Part shown: one piece after another, positions 34,784 to 45,400 of the stretch | Position numbering within the stretch: position 1 is the first letter of the stretch | How the letters are laid out: each line of letters begins with the position of its first letter | NCBI GenBank assembly: GCA_965279295.1 | Contig: CBDIHQ010000010.1 | Source of the DNA: Aquabacter sp965279295 | GTDB lineage: Bacteria; Pseudomonadota; Alphaproteobacteria; Rhizobiales; Xanthobacteraceae | Reading direction: 5' to 3' (one strand) | DNA: 64,000 nucleotides | Position numbers and translations under genes: made by a program | Notes under the pieces: model-generated | Database searches by the model: none | What the model saw: the letters and a program-made list of their open reading frames with translations, nothing else | What the model was told of the DNA's origin: nothing

Positions 34784-35830
34784 CTATCTCCAGATGAAGC
34801 CCGGATAGCCATCAAGATCGCCGCGCAGGTGACGTGCAAGAAGCTGCGCCTGAATATGCGCGACGAGCCCGAGCGGCACCGCCTGATCCAGAAACGGATG
34901 GCGCAACTCGTCGCGCTTGCGCTCCTGCCAGGCGACAAGAACTCGCTTGCGCGCATCATCTGTGAGGCGCACACCGCCCGCTTCCTCCATGATGAAATCA
35001 TCAGCGACGAGCTGGCGCCGGTTGATCAGGCTGAGCGCCAGCCGGTCGGCGAGAACGGGCCGCAACTCCTCCATCAGGTCCAGCGCCAGAGACGCTCGCC
35101 CGGGCCGATCCGTATGCAGGAACCCCACCTGCGGATCGAGGCCGTGCGCCTCCAAAGCGGACCGGCAATCATGTCCCAGCATGGCGTATAGGAACGATAG
35201 TAATGCATTGATGCGGTCAAGAGGCGGGCGACGCGAGCGATGTAGAAATGCGAACGTGTCGCCCGGCGTGCGTACAAGTCGGCCGAAATTGCCGAAATAG
35301 ACATTGGCCGCCTCTCCTTCGAGGCCGCGCAAGGTGTCGACATCGCCAGCGGCTAAGGTGCGGCGGGCAATATCCGCCAGCCGAGCCTCTGCACTGCGCA
35401 ACGCCGCGACGCCCTCGCCGATATCCTCGCCATGGTCCCGCATGGCCCGCAGAATGACGGTCCGCTGATTGGCCGCCTTGGCAGCCACAATTCCACGAAC
35501 GATGGGCACGGTGCGCCCTGGGTCATCGGCGAGACGAAACTGCGCACGGCGCACCAGCACATTGCCGGTACGCGGCCCTTCCATGCGTGCGAGGAAGCGG
35601 CCGTTGGGGTCGAGATGGGAAATGGTCACGCCCGCTTCGGCACAGGCGGCGAGCAGCGCAGGCGAGGCGCCTGGCCTGCCAAAGCTGACCACCCCCTCCA
35701 GCATATGCAGAGGCGCGCGGCCGCGCTCCGCGCCGTCCACCTCCACCACGAGATTTGCGCCGTCCTTGCGCAGCCACGCATCCTCGCTGGTGACATAGAT
35801 GGTGTTAAGCATGCGGCGCATGACACTCAC
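34784..35830 (-). CDS. cas1: CRISPR integrase Cas1 (subtype I-C)
   Basis: 348 residues starting at GTG 35830, which overlaps the cas4 stop by four bases; an internal ATG giving MLNTIYVTSED is also possible. Active-site contexts are Glu in RGLEGEAANVYFGNF, His in GFLHTDRPGRASLALDL and the acidic LMEEL following. It inserts new spacers together with Cas2. All catalytic contexts are intact. Confidence 0.95.
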   Translation of the reverse strand: MSVMRRMLNTIYVTSEDAWLRKDGANLVVEVDGAERGRAPLHMLEGVVSFGRPGASPALLAACAEAGVTISHLDPNGRFLARMEGPRTGNVLVRRAQFRLADDPGRTVPIVRGIVAAKAANQRTVILRAMRDHGEDIGEGVAALRSAEARLADIARRTLAAGDVDTLRGLEGEAANVYFGNFGRLVRTPGDTFAFLHRSRRPPLDRINALLSFLYAMLGHDCRSALEAHGLDPQVGFLHTDRPGRASLALDLMEELRPVLADRLALSLINRRQLVADDFIMEEAGGVRLTDDARKRVLVAWQERKRDELRHPFLDQAVPLGLVAHIQAQLLARHLRGDLDGYPGFIWR

Positions 35831-36486
35831 TCCATCGTCAATTGCCGCGAGAGCCAGTTAGAGATGGAAGGTGGCTTCTCAAGGCGCCCGGGCTCGCACA
35901 GATCTTCGAGCGAACAGCGGCGGCAGCCCGGTGTCTTAACGGGCAAGGGGGTTTGTCCCGCGGCGATCATGGCGCGCGCTCCCGCAGCGATGCGGATCGT
36001 GAGCGTACGCAGTTCCTCGTCGAACGCGACTGGCTCGCGCCTCCGCGTGACGCCGTAGAAGAGCGCACCTTCGTGTACCGAAACTGCGAACATCTCCTCA
36101 AGGCAGATAGCCTGCGCACAAAGCTGCACCTCGTCGGCGCGGTGCGACTTCGGCTTGCCGCGCTTGTACTCGACCGGAAAGGGCGTGCGCGCACCTCGAT
36201 CTGATCCTCGGAACTCCACCACGTCCGCCTTGCCGGAGACGCCGAGCTGCACCGAGCGCAGGGCAATGCCACGGGCGATATGGATGCCCGGCCGCCGCTC
36301 CGGCACCCCCGCGTCGGCCTTTTCGTGCAGCAGGCGCCCCTCGGCGGTGGCGCCATCCTCCGCCCAGAGCTGCTCCACATGGATGAGGGCGCACTGGCGC
36401 GGGCAGAACAGGAAGTGCTGCAACGCCGACAATGGGATCAGCGCATCTTCCACGGCAGGATCGAGGGGCGGGACGGGAGCCATCAC
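35827..36486 (-). CDS. cas4: CRISPR-associated exonuclease Cas4
   Basis: 219 residues. Iron-sulphur cysteines are visible as Cys28 and Cys32 in FLFCPRQCALIH and in the C-terminal GCRRCSLEDLCEPG. RecB-type nuclease contexts are HEKADAG, ADVVEFRG and FPVEYKRGKPK. Cas4 trims prespacers and selects those with the right PAM. It lies one base after the cas7 stop. Confidence 0.95.
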   Translation of the reverse strand: MMAPVPPLDPAVEDALIPLSALQHFLFCPRQCALIHVEQLWAEDGATAEGRLLHEKADAGVPERRPGIHIARGIALRSVQLGVSGKADVVEFRGSDRGARTPFPVEYKRGKPKSHRADEVQLCAQAICLEEMFAVSVHEGALFYGVTRRREPVAFDEELRTLTIRIAAGARAMIAAGQTPLPVKTPGCRRCSLEDLCEPGRLEKPPSISNWLSRQLTME

Positions 36487-36487
36487 A

Positions 36488-37468
36488 TTATCCGTTGACC
36501 TCTATCAGGTTGAAGGTCTCGGAAAGCGGCTGCCCATCTAGTGTAATCGCATAATCCGCGAAGCTGCGCGCGGGCGGCGCGTTATCCAGTCCGTCGGCAT
36601 CCAGTTCATGCGTTTCGCCCTTGAATACGCGCCATGTTTTCACGCGGTCGAACAGTTCATGAGCCTTGGCGTTGCCGAGCGCGGAGGCATGACGGAACAC
36701 GATCAGCTTGCGCGTCGACATCTCGCCACGCGCCGCCGAGCGGTCGTGCTCGAACATGTTCTCAAGCGCCTCGAACAAAAGCTCCAGGTCGCCTTCGGAA
36801 AAGCCTGTCCCCTTCACCGGGTGCGAGGCAAGCGAAGCAGAGATATAACCATGGGCGCGGTAGAGGCCGTAAGGCACGATGTGCTTGCGGCCCATGGTGC
36901 GCTTGTCGCCGCGTTTTTCGTTATCGTCGTCGCCCTCGGTACGATCCTTCTTCTCGGCCTCGCTGGTGGCGGCCATTCGGGTGATGGAGACCTCCATGGG
37001 CATGATCGGCTCCACGGAACGGCCAAAGACGAATTGGACGGGGCCGCGCACCTGGCCAGCATTGATGCCCGTCGAGAGCACCCCGCCGAAGGTGCGGATA
37101 TCGAAGAAGTTGTCGCACATGAACTGGCGGACTTCAGCAGCCTCTTCGTCGGACTTCGGCGTCAGCTTCTTAGCCTTCTTAACGTCTGCATCATCCGGCC
37201 GCACGCGCAGATAGGCCTCGCGATGCTTCTCGTTAAGGATGGCACCTTCGGTGACGTAGATGCGGAAGCGCGGCGCATCTGATTTCGCCATCTCGACGAA
37301 ATTGCGTACCTTGCGCTTCAGGCTGACATCGCTGACGAGGCCATGCCCGGTTTCCGGGTCCATGCGCGGCATGTTTCCGGCATCGGGATCGCCGTTCGGG
37401 TTGCCGTTGGCGACATCGAAATACAGGACGAATTCGTGCCTGTGCTGTAGCGGCTTGCTTTCACTCAC
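36488..37468 (-). CDS. cas7: Type I-C Cascade backbone protein Cas7 (Csd2)
   Basis: 326 residues starting at GTG 37468 (MSESKPLQHRHEFVLYFDVA), within the last codons of cas8c. The signature NGNPNGDPDAGNMPRMDPET and TFGGVLSTGINAGQVRGPVQ identify Csd2. Multiple copies coat the crRNA. The insert KKDRTEGDDDNEKRGDKR is a charged loop of variable length. The frame is open for about 60 codons further upstream, but that part is antisense to nothing and overlaps cas8c. Confidence 0.95.
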   Translation of the reverse strand: MSESKPLQHRHEFVLYFDVANGNPNGDPDAGNMPRMDPETGHGLVSDVSLKRKVRNFVEMAKSDAPRFRIYVTEGAILNEKHREAYLRVRPDDADVKKAKKLTPKSDEEAAEVRQFMCDNFFDIRTFGGVLSTGINAGQVRGPVQFVFGRSVEPIMPMEVSITRMAATSEAEKKDRTEGDDDNEKRGDKRTMGRKHIVPYGLYRAHGYISASLASHPVKGTGFSEGDLELLFEALENMFEHDRSAARGEMSTRKLIVFRHASALGNAKAHELFDRVKTWRVFKGETHELDADGLDNAPPARSFADYAITLDGQPLSETFNLIEVNG

Positions 37469-39221
37469 CGGTCTCTCCCCCCTGTTCGTCCTTCGCCGAA
37501 ACCTCGGCTTTACTGCGGGCGAAGCCGCGCTCGTGGTAGTAGCCGACTGCGAAACGGCCCTGGTCCTCAAGGCGCAGCGTCCGCGGAAGCTCATCGGACA
37601 GGCGGCTGATGATCTCCGCCACCTTGGGCTCGATCCACCCTCCACGGCCGCGCTTACGGGCGTCTGCGATATGTACTTTCAGGCCGCGCAGCAGCGAAGG
37701 AAAGACGCGCGCGGGGGTCGCGGAAGCCGCGCCGTAATAGCGGTCGCCGATGGGCGCGTTCACCTGTCCGAGCGCGGCGAACTGCGCGGCTTCCATGACG
37801 GCGAATAGCCGCCCCAGCTGGTAGGCGGCGCTCGTGGATGCGGGGTTGAGAGCCACGGAGAGATCCTCCTTGTCCGGGTGCTTGTTGATGCAGGCCTTGA
37901 TCACCGCGGCATGCCAGCCGAGGCGGGGGCTATCGCCCGCCCGCAGACGCTGGATGACCGCAGAAAGCAGCGTACGGGGATAGGGAGCCCCTGTGAGGAT
38001 GGCGCGGGTCACTTCTCCGGCGAGCGGTTCGGGGATGTTCTCGAACTTGCCGAGAAGTGCTGTGGTGCGCGCCAGGAGCAGGTTAACGGAGGGCTGCGTC
38101 CAGCCGACCGGGGCGGGCTCGATGCGCAGGGCTTCATAGTGCCTGCCCAGCCGTTCCGCGAAGTTCTGGAACTCGTCCGTTAGCCAGTAGCGGACGGACA
38201 GGCGGGCGGCATTGGGCGAGAGGCCGAGAATATGGAATGTCGTCTTGCCGTGCAGCTTCGGATCAAGGCTCCCGACCGGGGTGCCTTTGGCAACCTGAAG
38301 CAGCGCGTCATGGATTTTCACCGCCTCGTTCCCGTCGCTCGGCGGCTCGGCCGCCTGAGCGAAAAAGTCCTCGGCGGCCTTGGCTTCCTCTTCCTGCGCT
38401 GCGTCCGATGCGTCCGCCCAGAAGATGACCGTAGCATCACCAATTCCGCGCTTGAGACGGTTCGCGCCTGCGCGCTCTAGCATGGAGTTCAGCGCCGCGC
38501 CGTAGCGAAACGCGGCATCCTCTGATGTCGGCGCGTTATCTCCCTGCTCTTTGCCGTAGGACGTGAAAGCATCGAGGTTAAAGGAGACGAGCGCAGCACC
38601 GGACGACTGCGCTCCGTTCACGCCCTTGATCGTCGGGTGCAGGCGCTGCGCGGAAGCCTCATCCCCCGTAACCAGGCAGAATATTTTCCCGGTTTCACCT
38701 TTCGCGCGCCCGGCAAGCAATGCGCGCGCGGCGGCACGCTGGTGCAAATATTCACGGGTGCCTTGCAATAGGAACACCAGGTTCGCGTCGAGCATTTCGC
38801 TCGTGAAGGGAAGCGTGTCGAAGCGCTCCGGCACCCAAGCTTCTAGGAACTGGCGGAGCGCGACCAAACCTTGATCGTCACTGGCGGCCAGCAGTTCCAG
38901 ATGCGCCGTCTTGAATGCCGCATGCTCCAGCGCTGTGCGCTTTCCCTCACCTGCGGTGCGCCCAAGAACATAGGCGCTCTTGTCCCAGAACAGATTAGGC
39001 AAGATGCCGACGGTGCGCTTGACTGCAGCCGGAACCGAGAGGCGTTGGGGGACGAGCTTCTTCCCGTTCTTCTGGCGCAGATCGAGGATCGACACCGCCT
39101 CACCCGTCGGAGAAAGCGTGATCGCGAAGCTGATGTTCTCGCGCGAAAAACCGGACGGCTCGGCCTCCCCCCGCGCAGCCATGCGGTCGTAATAGCCGTT
39201 CAGCGCCTGAAGGATGGTCAT
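37461..39221 (-). CDS. cas8c: Type I-C large subunit Cas8c (Csd1)
   Basis: 586 residues, close to the usual 580-600. The start ATILQALNGYYDRMAARGEA-like stretch (MTILQALNGYYDRMA), VLPQ-type LPNLFWDKSAYVLG and the C-terminal GRLFAVMEAAQFAALGQVNA with DRYYGAASATPARVFPSLLR are Csd1 hallmarks. It recognises the PAM, recruits Cas3, and gives rise to the small subunit Cas11 by internal initiation in this subtype. It overlaps the cas5 stop by four bases (ATGA). Confidence 0.95.
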   Translation of the reverse strand: MTILQALNGYYDRMAARGEAEPSGFSRENISFAITLSPTGEAVSILDLRQKNGKKLVPQRLSVPAAVKRTVGILPNLFWDKSAYVLGRTAGEGKRTALEHAAFKTAHLELLAASDDQGLVALRQFLEAWVPERFDTLPFTSEMLDANLVFLLQGTREYLHQRAAARALLAGRAKGETGKIFCLVTGDEASAQRLHPTIKGVNGAQSSGAALVSFNLDAFTSYGKEQGDNAPTSEDAAFRYGAALNSMLERAGANRLKRGIGDATVIFWADASDAAQEEEAKAAEDFFAQAAEPPSDGNEAVKIHDALLQVAKGTPVGSLDPKLHGKTTFHILGLSPNAARLSVRYWLTDEFQNFAERLGRHYEALRIEPAPVGWTQPSVNLLLARTTALLGKFENIPEPLAGEVTRAILTGAPYPRTLLSAVIQRLRAGDSPRLGWHAAVIKACINKHPDKEDLSVALNPASTSAAYQLGRLFAVMEAAQFAALGQVNAPIGDRYYGAASATPARVFPSLLRGLKVHIADARKRGRGGWIEPKVAEIISRLSDELPRTLRLEDQGRFAVGYYHERGFARSKAEVSAKDEQGGETGE

Positions 39222-39898
39222 GCCGCGCTCCCCTCAGCGAGGCAGGCGTTCACGTCGAGCACACCATCCTTCAGCCGCGCGCGGAAGAAGCGCGATTCAT
39301 TGCGACCGTCGGTGAAGTCGATGTCGTGCAGCATCCAGCCGAGGTCGCGGTCCTTCTGGTCATCGGGCAACTTATGGGCCGGCACATCCTCGCCGTCCGG
39401 GATCAGTTCGAAATCAGCGGCGAACTCGCGCGTGCCGAGGCAGGGCTGATGGAAGCATTGGCCGCTGCCGGCGCGGCGGTTGAACATGGAGATGTATTTC
39501 GCCGACGTGTCGCCCGGCTCCGCCTTCGCAGTCAGCTCGAAGTGCGCCTCGATGACGTAGTCCACGTCGATGAGCAAAGTGGAGGCGCGCTGCTGGCGAT
39601 TGTCCTCCACCACCAGGCCGAGGCCCGCCACATTGCCGGAGCGCATGGCGCTGCGCGCCTTGTCGGCGCTGATCTTTGCCCCCACCTCGTTGCGCCGGAA
39701 AGATTGGAAGCGCACCGGCGCCAGCACATGGATCCTGTCCACGACCCAGCGGATTTGAGGCTTCCAGAGAATAGCTTCCAGAATGCCGCGCGCGGCCGAA
39801 GGCGTCATCACGTCATAGGAGACGCGCTCCACCTTCATTTCAGGCCGCGTGAAGCATGCACGTTTGCCCTTCACCCGAAGCCGGATGCCATAGCTCAT
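39218..39898 (-). CDS. cas5: Type I-C crRNA endonuclease Cas5 (Cas5d/Cas5c)
   Basis: 226 residues. The RAMP fold is recognisable from GIRLRVKGKRACFTRPEMKV, ERVSYDVMTPSAARGILEAI and the C-terminal GWMLHDIDFTDGRNESRFFR. In subtype I-C, which lacks Cas6, this protein cuts the precursor crRNA and caps its 5' handle. It follows cas3 after 65 bases and overlaps cas8c. Confidence 0.95.
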   Translation of the reverse strand: MSYGIRLRVKGKRACFTRPEMKVERVSYDVMTPSAARGILEAILWKPQIRWVVDRIHVLAPVRFQSFRRNEVGAKISADKARSAMRSGNVAGLGLVVEDNRQQRASTLLIDVDYVIEAHFELTAKAEPGDTSAKYISMFNRRAGSGQCFHQPCLGTREFAADFELIPDGEDVPAHKLPDDQKDRDLGWMLHDIDFTDGRNESRFFRARLKDGVLDVNACLAEGSAA

Positions 39899-39963
39899 GC
39901 GTTGTCTCCCCGGCAGAGCTTAGGTTAGCGCAAATGCGATTCGCAATCGGAGATTGAAAGCAT

Positions 39964-42300
39964 TTAGAACATATTGCTCTCTGCTTCCCGGTACGTGCTT
40001 TGCGTAAGATCGACGCCCGTTTCCGAACGGTAATGCGACAGGTCCGGAAAGCGCAGAAGCGCATCACCAAGCGATGGCCTCACGGGGACAAGCGCACCGC
40101 GCGCAAGCCACTCGTCTCGCGCCTTCTTGGGGATCTGCACCACATATTGCTGAAGACGCCGCATGTCGTCGCGCGCGGGCTTTTCCGCATGTGCGATCCG
40201 CGCCAGCAGGTTCTCGGCGTCCATATCACCGGGAGCCGCCTGCCACGGCACGATCACCGGCTCCATCGTCTCGTCGATCATCCGGAACGCGGCAGCGATC
40301 TTGGCAAAGGGAAAGTCGAATGTGCTGCCGCGACCGGCGATGGTCGGAAGGATACCGCGCTGCTCATCCGGAATCTCGACGGCGTCCAAGGCAGCGGAAG
40401 GATCATCACCCGCCTTCTGCCAATAGAGTTCTTGGAAATAGAGCGTCATGGCATCAAGACCGAGCACATCCTCGTGCCGGCGAAACGGCTCCTGCGAGGC
40501 CTGCCAGCGGATGCGCATGTCGTGGCGAGGCGCATGCTCGGAGGGCTCGAAAACCACGACACGACCCAATTTAGGCCGACCCATTTCGTCCTTCAGGCGC
40601 CCTTCCCGATTGGCCCTCCCCGCCGCCTGCGCGATGCTATCCGCGCCTGTGGCGGCGCGCCAAACCTCGGGAAAATCGATGTCTACGCCGGCTTCGATAA
40701 GTGAGGTGGCCACCAAGCGGACTGGCTGCTTGTCGCGGAGTTTGGTGCGCAGGTCCTCGAGGACGAGCCGGCGGTGGCGGGGGCACATATAGGTGGAGAG
40801 ATGCGCGGCCCCCGGCAGATGGCGGATCACCGAGAACAGTTCCTGGGCATGCCGGCGCGTGTTGACGATGCACAGCATCTGAGGCTGCGCGGCGAACCGC
40901 TCTGCGATCTCCGCGTCCGGGACCTTGTCCGCACGCCGCTCGACGCGCACCCGCTTCAATTTCTCGTACAGGCCTTTCGGATCGGGGGCGAGTTCGCGCG
41001 TGTCGTCGATGTCGAACCCCATGGGCGCCTTCTGCTTGTCGCGGATGGCGCCGTCGATTTTGCGCAGCGCCGGCTGGGTCGCCGTGCACAGGACGACACT
41101 GGTGGAATAGTTGCGGCTGAGTTCCTCCACCGCCGCCATGGACGGCAGCAGCAACTTGACGGGCAACGTCTGCACCTCATCCAGAATGACCACGCTCCTG
41201 GCGATATTGTGCGGCTTGCGACACTGCGAGGTGCGGTTGGCGAACAGGCTCTCGAAGAACTGCACCGCCGTGGTGACGATGATCGGCGCGTCCCAATTCT
41301 CCGCCGCACGCTCGAGCTTGGCGATGGCCTCCGGCGCTTCGTCATCCGCCTTTCTTGAGCGGCGCGCGGCCTCCCAATCGAAGCTGGCGTGGTGCTCCAG
41401 GATGTCGTTCTTGCTGCCGAGAGCGCGGCGGAAGACGGAGGCCGTCTGTTCAATGATCGAGGTGTAAGGAATAACGTAGATGATGCGGTCGAGCTTGTGC
41501 CGGGCGGCATGCTCAAGAGCAAATGCTAGCGAAGCCAGTGTCTTGCCGCCGCCGGTGGGAACCGTGAGGGTAAACAACCCTGGTGTGAGCGCAGATTTTT
41601 CAGTCGCATGGCGCAGAATATCCCCGCGCCATGTGTTCAGATCGCTCGCGGGCGCGGCAGCTGCAAGATCGGCCATGTGATTGCGCAGCCGCTCCAGAAG
41701 AACCGGCAAAGGCGTATGCCCGCCCCGTTCCAATTTCTGCCCTTTGGCCTGGGCATAAAACTCTTCGGTTGCGATGAAATCTGCATCTACCAGGCACGAA
41801 AAAAGCATGCGGATCAGGAAGGAGACGGCAAAGCCCGCAGGTCCCTTGCGCACATCGAAGGGAACCGTCGGCGAAAGCACAGCCTGTTCCGGCAACGGGC
41901 CTGTCGCCGTGCGCCAATCGGGCGGTACGAGGCCCTTCGCGCGCTCCATTCTCCCCCGCAGACAGACACCGTCCGCTAAACCGGCGTGGTGACCTGCGAT
42001 GATGGCGGCAAGCGCACTCCCGACCAATCCGCCGGCACCATAGATGTCCTGTGCGAGACGGGCACCGGCGGAAGAATGATCTCCACCGCTTGCGCATTTC
42101 TGGCGGATATAGGCCTGAAACTCGGGTGACAGTTTTCCGAGGTCATGCAGAAGCCCGGAGAGCCGGGCCAGTTCCGCAAATCCAAACGCGCCGGCATTAT
42201 CGGCAGCGCGTTTCGCCACATTCTCTGCGTGCCGGGCGTAGGCCTCCCAACGCTCGTAAGGCTCTCCGAAAAGCGAATGAGCATAAATATCGTTCACCAT
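39964..42300 (-). CDS. cas3: CRISPR nuclease-helicase Cas3
   Basis: 778 residues from ATG 42300 (MVNDIYAHSL), preceded by GAGGGTGG; 42324 gives a longer but weaker start. The HD nuclease contains His24 (ARHAENVA), His52-Asp53 (SGLLHDLGK) and His104-His105 (IAGHHAGLAD). The SF2 helicase has Walker A VPTGGGKT near 247-254, the DEVQ box 374-377 (VVILDEVQTLP), and motif VI-like IAQAAGRANREGR. All nuclease and helicase motifs are present, so the interference arm looks functional. It is the first gene of the cas operon. Confidence 0.95.
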   Translation of the reverse strand: MVNDIYAHSLFGEPYERWEAYARHAENVAKRAADNAGAFGFAELARLSGLLHDLGKLSPEFQAYIRQKCASGGDHSSAGARLAQDIYGAGGLVGSALAAIIAGHHAGLADGVCLRGRMERAKGLVPPDWRTATGPLPEQAVLSPTVPFDVRKGPAGFAVSFLIRMLFSCLVDADFIATEEFYAQAKGQKLERGGHTPLPVLLERLRNHMADLAAAAPASDLNTWRGDILRHATEKSALTPGLFTLTVPTGGGKTLASLAFALEHAARHKLDRIIYVIPYTSIIEQTASVFRRALGSKNDILEHHASFDWEAARRSRKADDEAPEAIAKLERAAENWDAPIIVTTAVQFFESLFANRTSQCRKPHNIARSVVILDEVQTLPVKLLLPSMAAVEELSRNYSTSVVLCTATQPALRKIDGAIRDKQKAPMGFDIDDTRELAPDPKGLYEKLKRVRVERRADKVPDAEIAERFAAQPQMLCIVNTRRHAQELFSVIRHLPGAAHLSTYMCPRHRRLVLEDLRTKLRDKQPVRLVATSLIEAGVDIDFPEVWRAATGADSIAQAAGRANREGRLKDEMGRPKLGRVVVFEPSEHAPRHDMRIRWQASQEPFRRHEDVLGLDAMTLYFQELYWQKAGDDPSAALDAVEIPDEQRGILPTIAGRGSTFDFPFAKIAAAFRMIDETMEPVIVPWQAAPGDMDAENLLARIAHAEKPARDDMRRLQQYVVQIPKKARDEWLARGALVPVRPSLGDALLRFPDLSHYRSETGVDLTQSTYREAESNMF

Positions 42301-42457
42301 TTCCACCCTCTGTCTCCGGAGCATTGGAAGCTTGGTTCATGCGGCCCGCTCCGATTTTTCCCCCTTTCATTGCAACCAAATCTAAAATTAATCAACCCTA
42401 GATTGTATAATTTCGCGATAAAATCTCTCTCACCCGATCCTGCACCCATACTGCTCA

Positions 42458-45400
42458 TCAGAACGCCCAGGTGAAGCTTCCGGTTACGGCGTTGTCCTGC
42501 ACGTTGCCGGACAACGTGCCCTGGTAGGAGACACCCAGCTTCACATTCCGGCCCATCAGCCAGTCGAAGCCCACTTCGACCAGCGCTGCATCGGCGGCCA
42601 GAGGCGCACCTGTCACCGAAAAACCCACCCCCGTGGAGAGGAAGGAGAGATTGGCAGTGGGATTGATGTCGCCGAACGCATGCTGCCAGCCCACCATCAT
42701 GCGGGGCATGATCGTGACATTGTTGTCCAGCGACCAGGTGGTGCCGAGGCGAAGGCCAAGCGTGGTGTAGGTGATCGCGTCGCTCGCCCCCTCGACATGA
42801 AGCGCGGACGTTCCACCGGCCTCATTCACGCTGCCGGTGTTGAGCTGGACGTAGGAGAGGCCGACGAACGGTTCGAGCGCGATGGCATTCCAGTTCATGC
42901 CATAGCCCAGTTCGCCGAACACCTGCGCGGTGCCTGCGTCGTAGCTGGAGCTGAGCTGATTCTGGAAGCCGGGGAAGACAACCGAGCGGTTCATGTCCAC
43001 GTCGCTCCAGCTGTAGGCGCCGCCGAACCGCAGGTTGAGCGCGCCGAATGAGCGGCTGCCATAAAGCCCCAGGCTGAAGGTACCGATCTGGGCGGAGCTT
43101 GCGCGATCACTGATGGCAAGGTCTGTCGTGGTGTATCCGCCGGCTAGCCCGAAGCGCCAGTCCTCCCCCACCTTCGCGTCAAGGCCGGTCATGAAGCCGG
43201 AGCGGTCGTGGCTCACGGAGGCGGCGTTGCTGTTGCCGCTCAGTTCACCCCAGCTCCCGAACGCCTGCCCCCACGCGGTAATGCGGGAAGCCGCACCGTC
43301 CGGCATCATGGCCTGTCCCGCAGGAATGTTGGCCGCCGCGCGCGGGGTCGCCATCGTCGAGCCGGTGTCGGTGTAGCCAAGGGCGCTGCCCGGCACGACG
43401 GTCATTTGGCCACCGGTGCCCAGCGCAGCGATGGCGCCGCCGGTTTCGCCATAGGATTGCTGGCGCAGGCGATTGAACATGGCCTGCGGCACGATACGGC
43501 TGTCGTCCAGCATCGCCGTGCTGGCGCTGGCGTAGGCCTCTCCGGAGAGCATGGTGAAGGCGAGGCGCGCACCCGGCGCATTTAAGCCGACCACCGCTTG
43601 ATACAAAGCAGAGCCAGCCCCGCCGGCCTGGACCGCGTTGGCGGTATTGAACTGGTTCTGCGTCACCGCCACGCTGGAGAAGCGCACCGGCTGCTCGCCC
43701 GTAGACAGCGTCAGATAGGCATGCTGGCCGTCATAGCTCAGCGACGGCGTGAGGAACGCGAGATCGGAAACCACATCCGCGAACTGGCCCGTCACGGATG
43801 CGGCGGTCAGGAGCGTGAACACAGTGGACGGCTGATAGCTTCCGCTTCCCGCGAGGACGGAAACCGTGCCGCCGTTCAGCGTGGCGCTTCCCGTCACCAG
43901 CAACTGCGAGTTTTGGCCGGCTGGGTTCGTCACCACCTGCAAGGTGCCACCCGCCGCCTGGATGAAATTCCCAGCCAAATTCAAGGCGCTTCCCGGCGTG
44001 CCGGGCTGGAGCGTCCCGGAATTGCTCACCGAAGCGATGGTCCAGTTGCCGGATGCGGCCCAGGTAGCGCCGTCTGCGACGCTGAGCGCGCTTCCAGTGC
44101 CGAAATTGGCGATGGTGTTCGCCATTGTGTTGGTGCCGGTCAGGAAGATCTGGCCCGCGCCCGCTCCGCCGTCGATCCCGCCTTGCAGGACCGAGCCAGT
44201 GTCGAGGGTCAGCGTGTTGACGCCGGCACCGAACTGCACCGCCACGCCGGCGCTGCCAAAGATCGTGCCGCGATTGGTCACGCTGGCGCCGGTGCCGTTG
44301 AACAACACGCCGATGACGCCGCCCACCGTTCCGGTGCTGTCGTTGACGAGCGTCGCGGCGCTGGCGAGTGCCGCACCGGCGATGGCATCGTCGAGAATTG
44401 TGCCCGCGTTGAAGACGCGCGCGCCCACGCCGATCTGCACGCCGTAGATGCCGCCTTCTATGAAACCGGTGCTCGTGTTGGTGAGTTGCCCGCCCGCGCC
44501 GAGATTAACGCCCGTGTCGCCGGTGCCGACGATGGTGCCGCTGTTCTGGATGGTGCCGGAGCCGCTGACGCCGTTGAAGGCACCGATCACCACGCCGCTG
44601 TTGGTGAAGCTGCCGGTGTTGGAGAACGACCCCGGCCCGCTGATCGTCCCCAGGTTCGACAGGTCGCCGGAATTGCTGAGTGCGCCGTTGTTGGTGAGCA
44701 ACGCGAGGTTTGTGAAGGTGCCGGCGTTGCTGATCGTACCGTTGTTGGTCCAACTGCTGTTGTTGGTGAGCGAACCGCTGGTGGTAATCAAACCGCTATT
44801 GGTCGACGTGTTATCGACCGAAACCAAGCCGCCGTTTGACAACGTCGCCCCCGCATCCACCGTCAGCCTGCCGTTGACCGTGCCGAGGTTCGTGAGCGTG
44901 CCGCTGAAGACGACCAGATTGGTGATGGTCGTGCCCGCGTCGAGGGTCTGGTTCGCGTCCAGGAACCCGACATATTGGAAGCCGACGATCTGCGCGCTGT
45001 CCAGCTGCGCACTGTTGTGCACAAATAGTGTGTTAACGCCGAGCGAACCATCAGCGATACCGCTGAGCAGGCTGCCGCCCTCGAGCACCAGCAGGTTGGT
45101 GCCGCCAGCGAACTTCAACGCTGTGCCGCCGGCACCAGAGATGGTGCCGAAATTGTCGATGGTGCCCGTCGCATCGCCGGAGAACAGAATGCCGACACCG
45201 GACCCGCCCGTGCCTTCGATCACACCGTGGTTGGTGATCAGCGCGGTGCCGCCGCTCACGCTCACTCCGGCCAGGGCGCCGGTGATGAGCCCGGTGTTGG
45301 TGACGAGACCGCCGGCCGCCAGCGCCACGCCGGAGCCGGAGAGGCCGGCGATGGTTCCCGCGTTGCTGAGGGTACCGGTTCCGCCTAAGGACACGCCGGT

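Noticed and set aside
33951..42300. CRISPR-Cas locus as a possibly new subtype
   Set aside because: Gene order, Cas5 without Cas6, Cas8c, repeat sequence and spacer size all fit standard subtype I-C.
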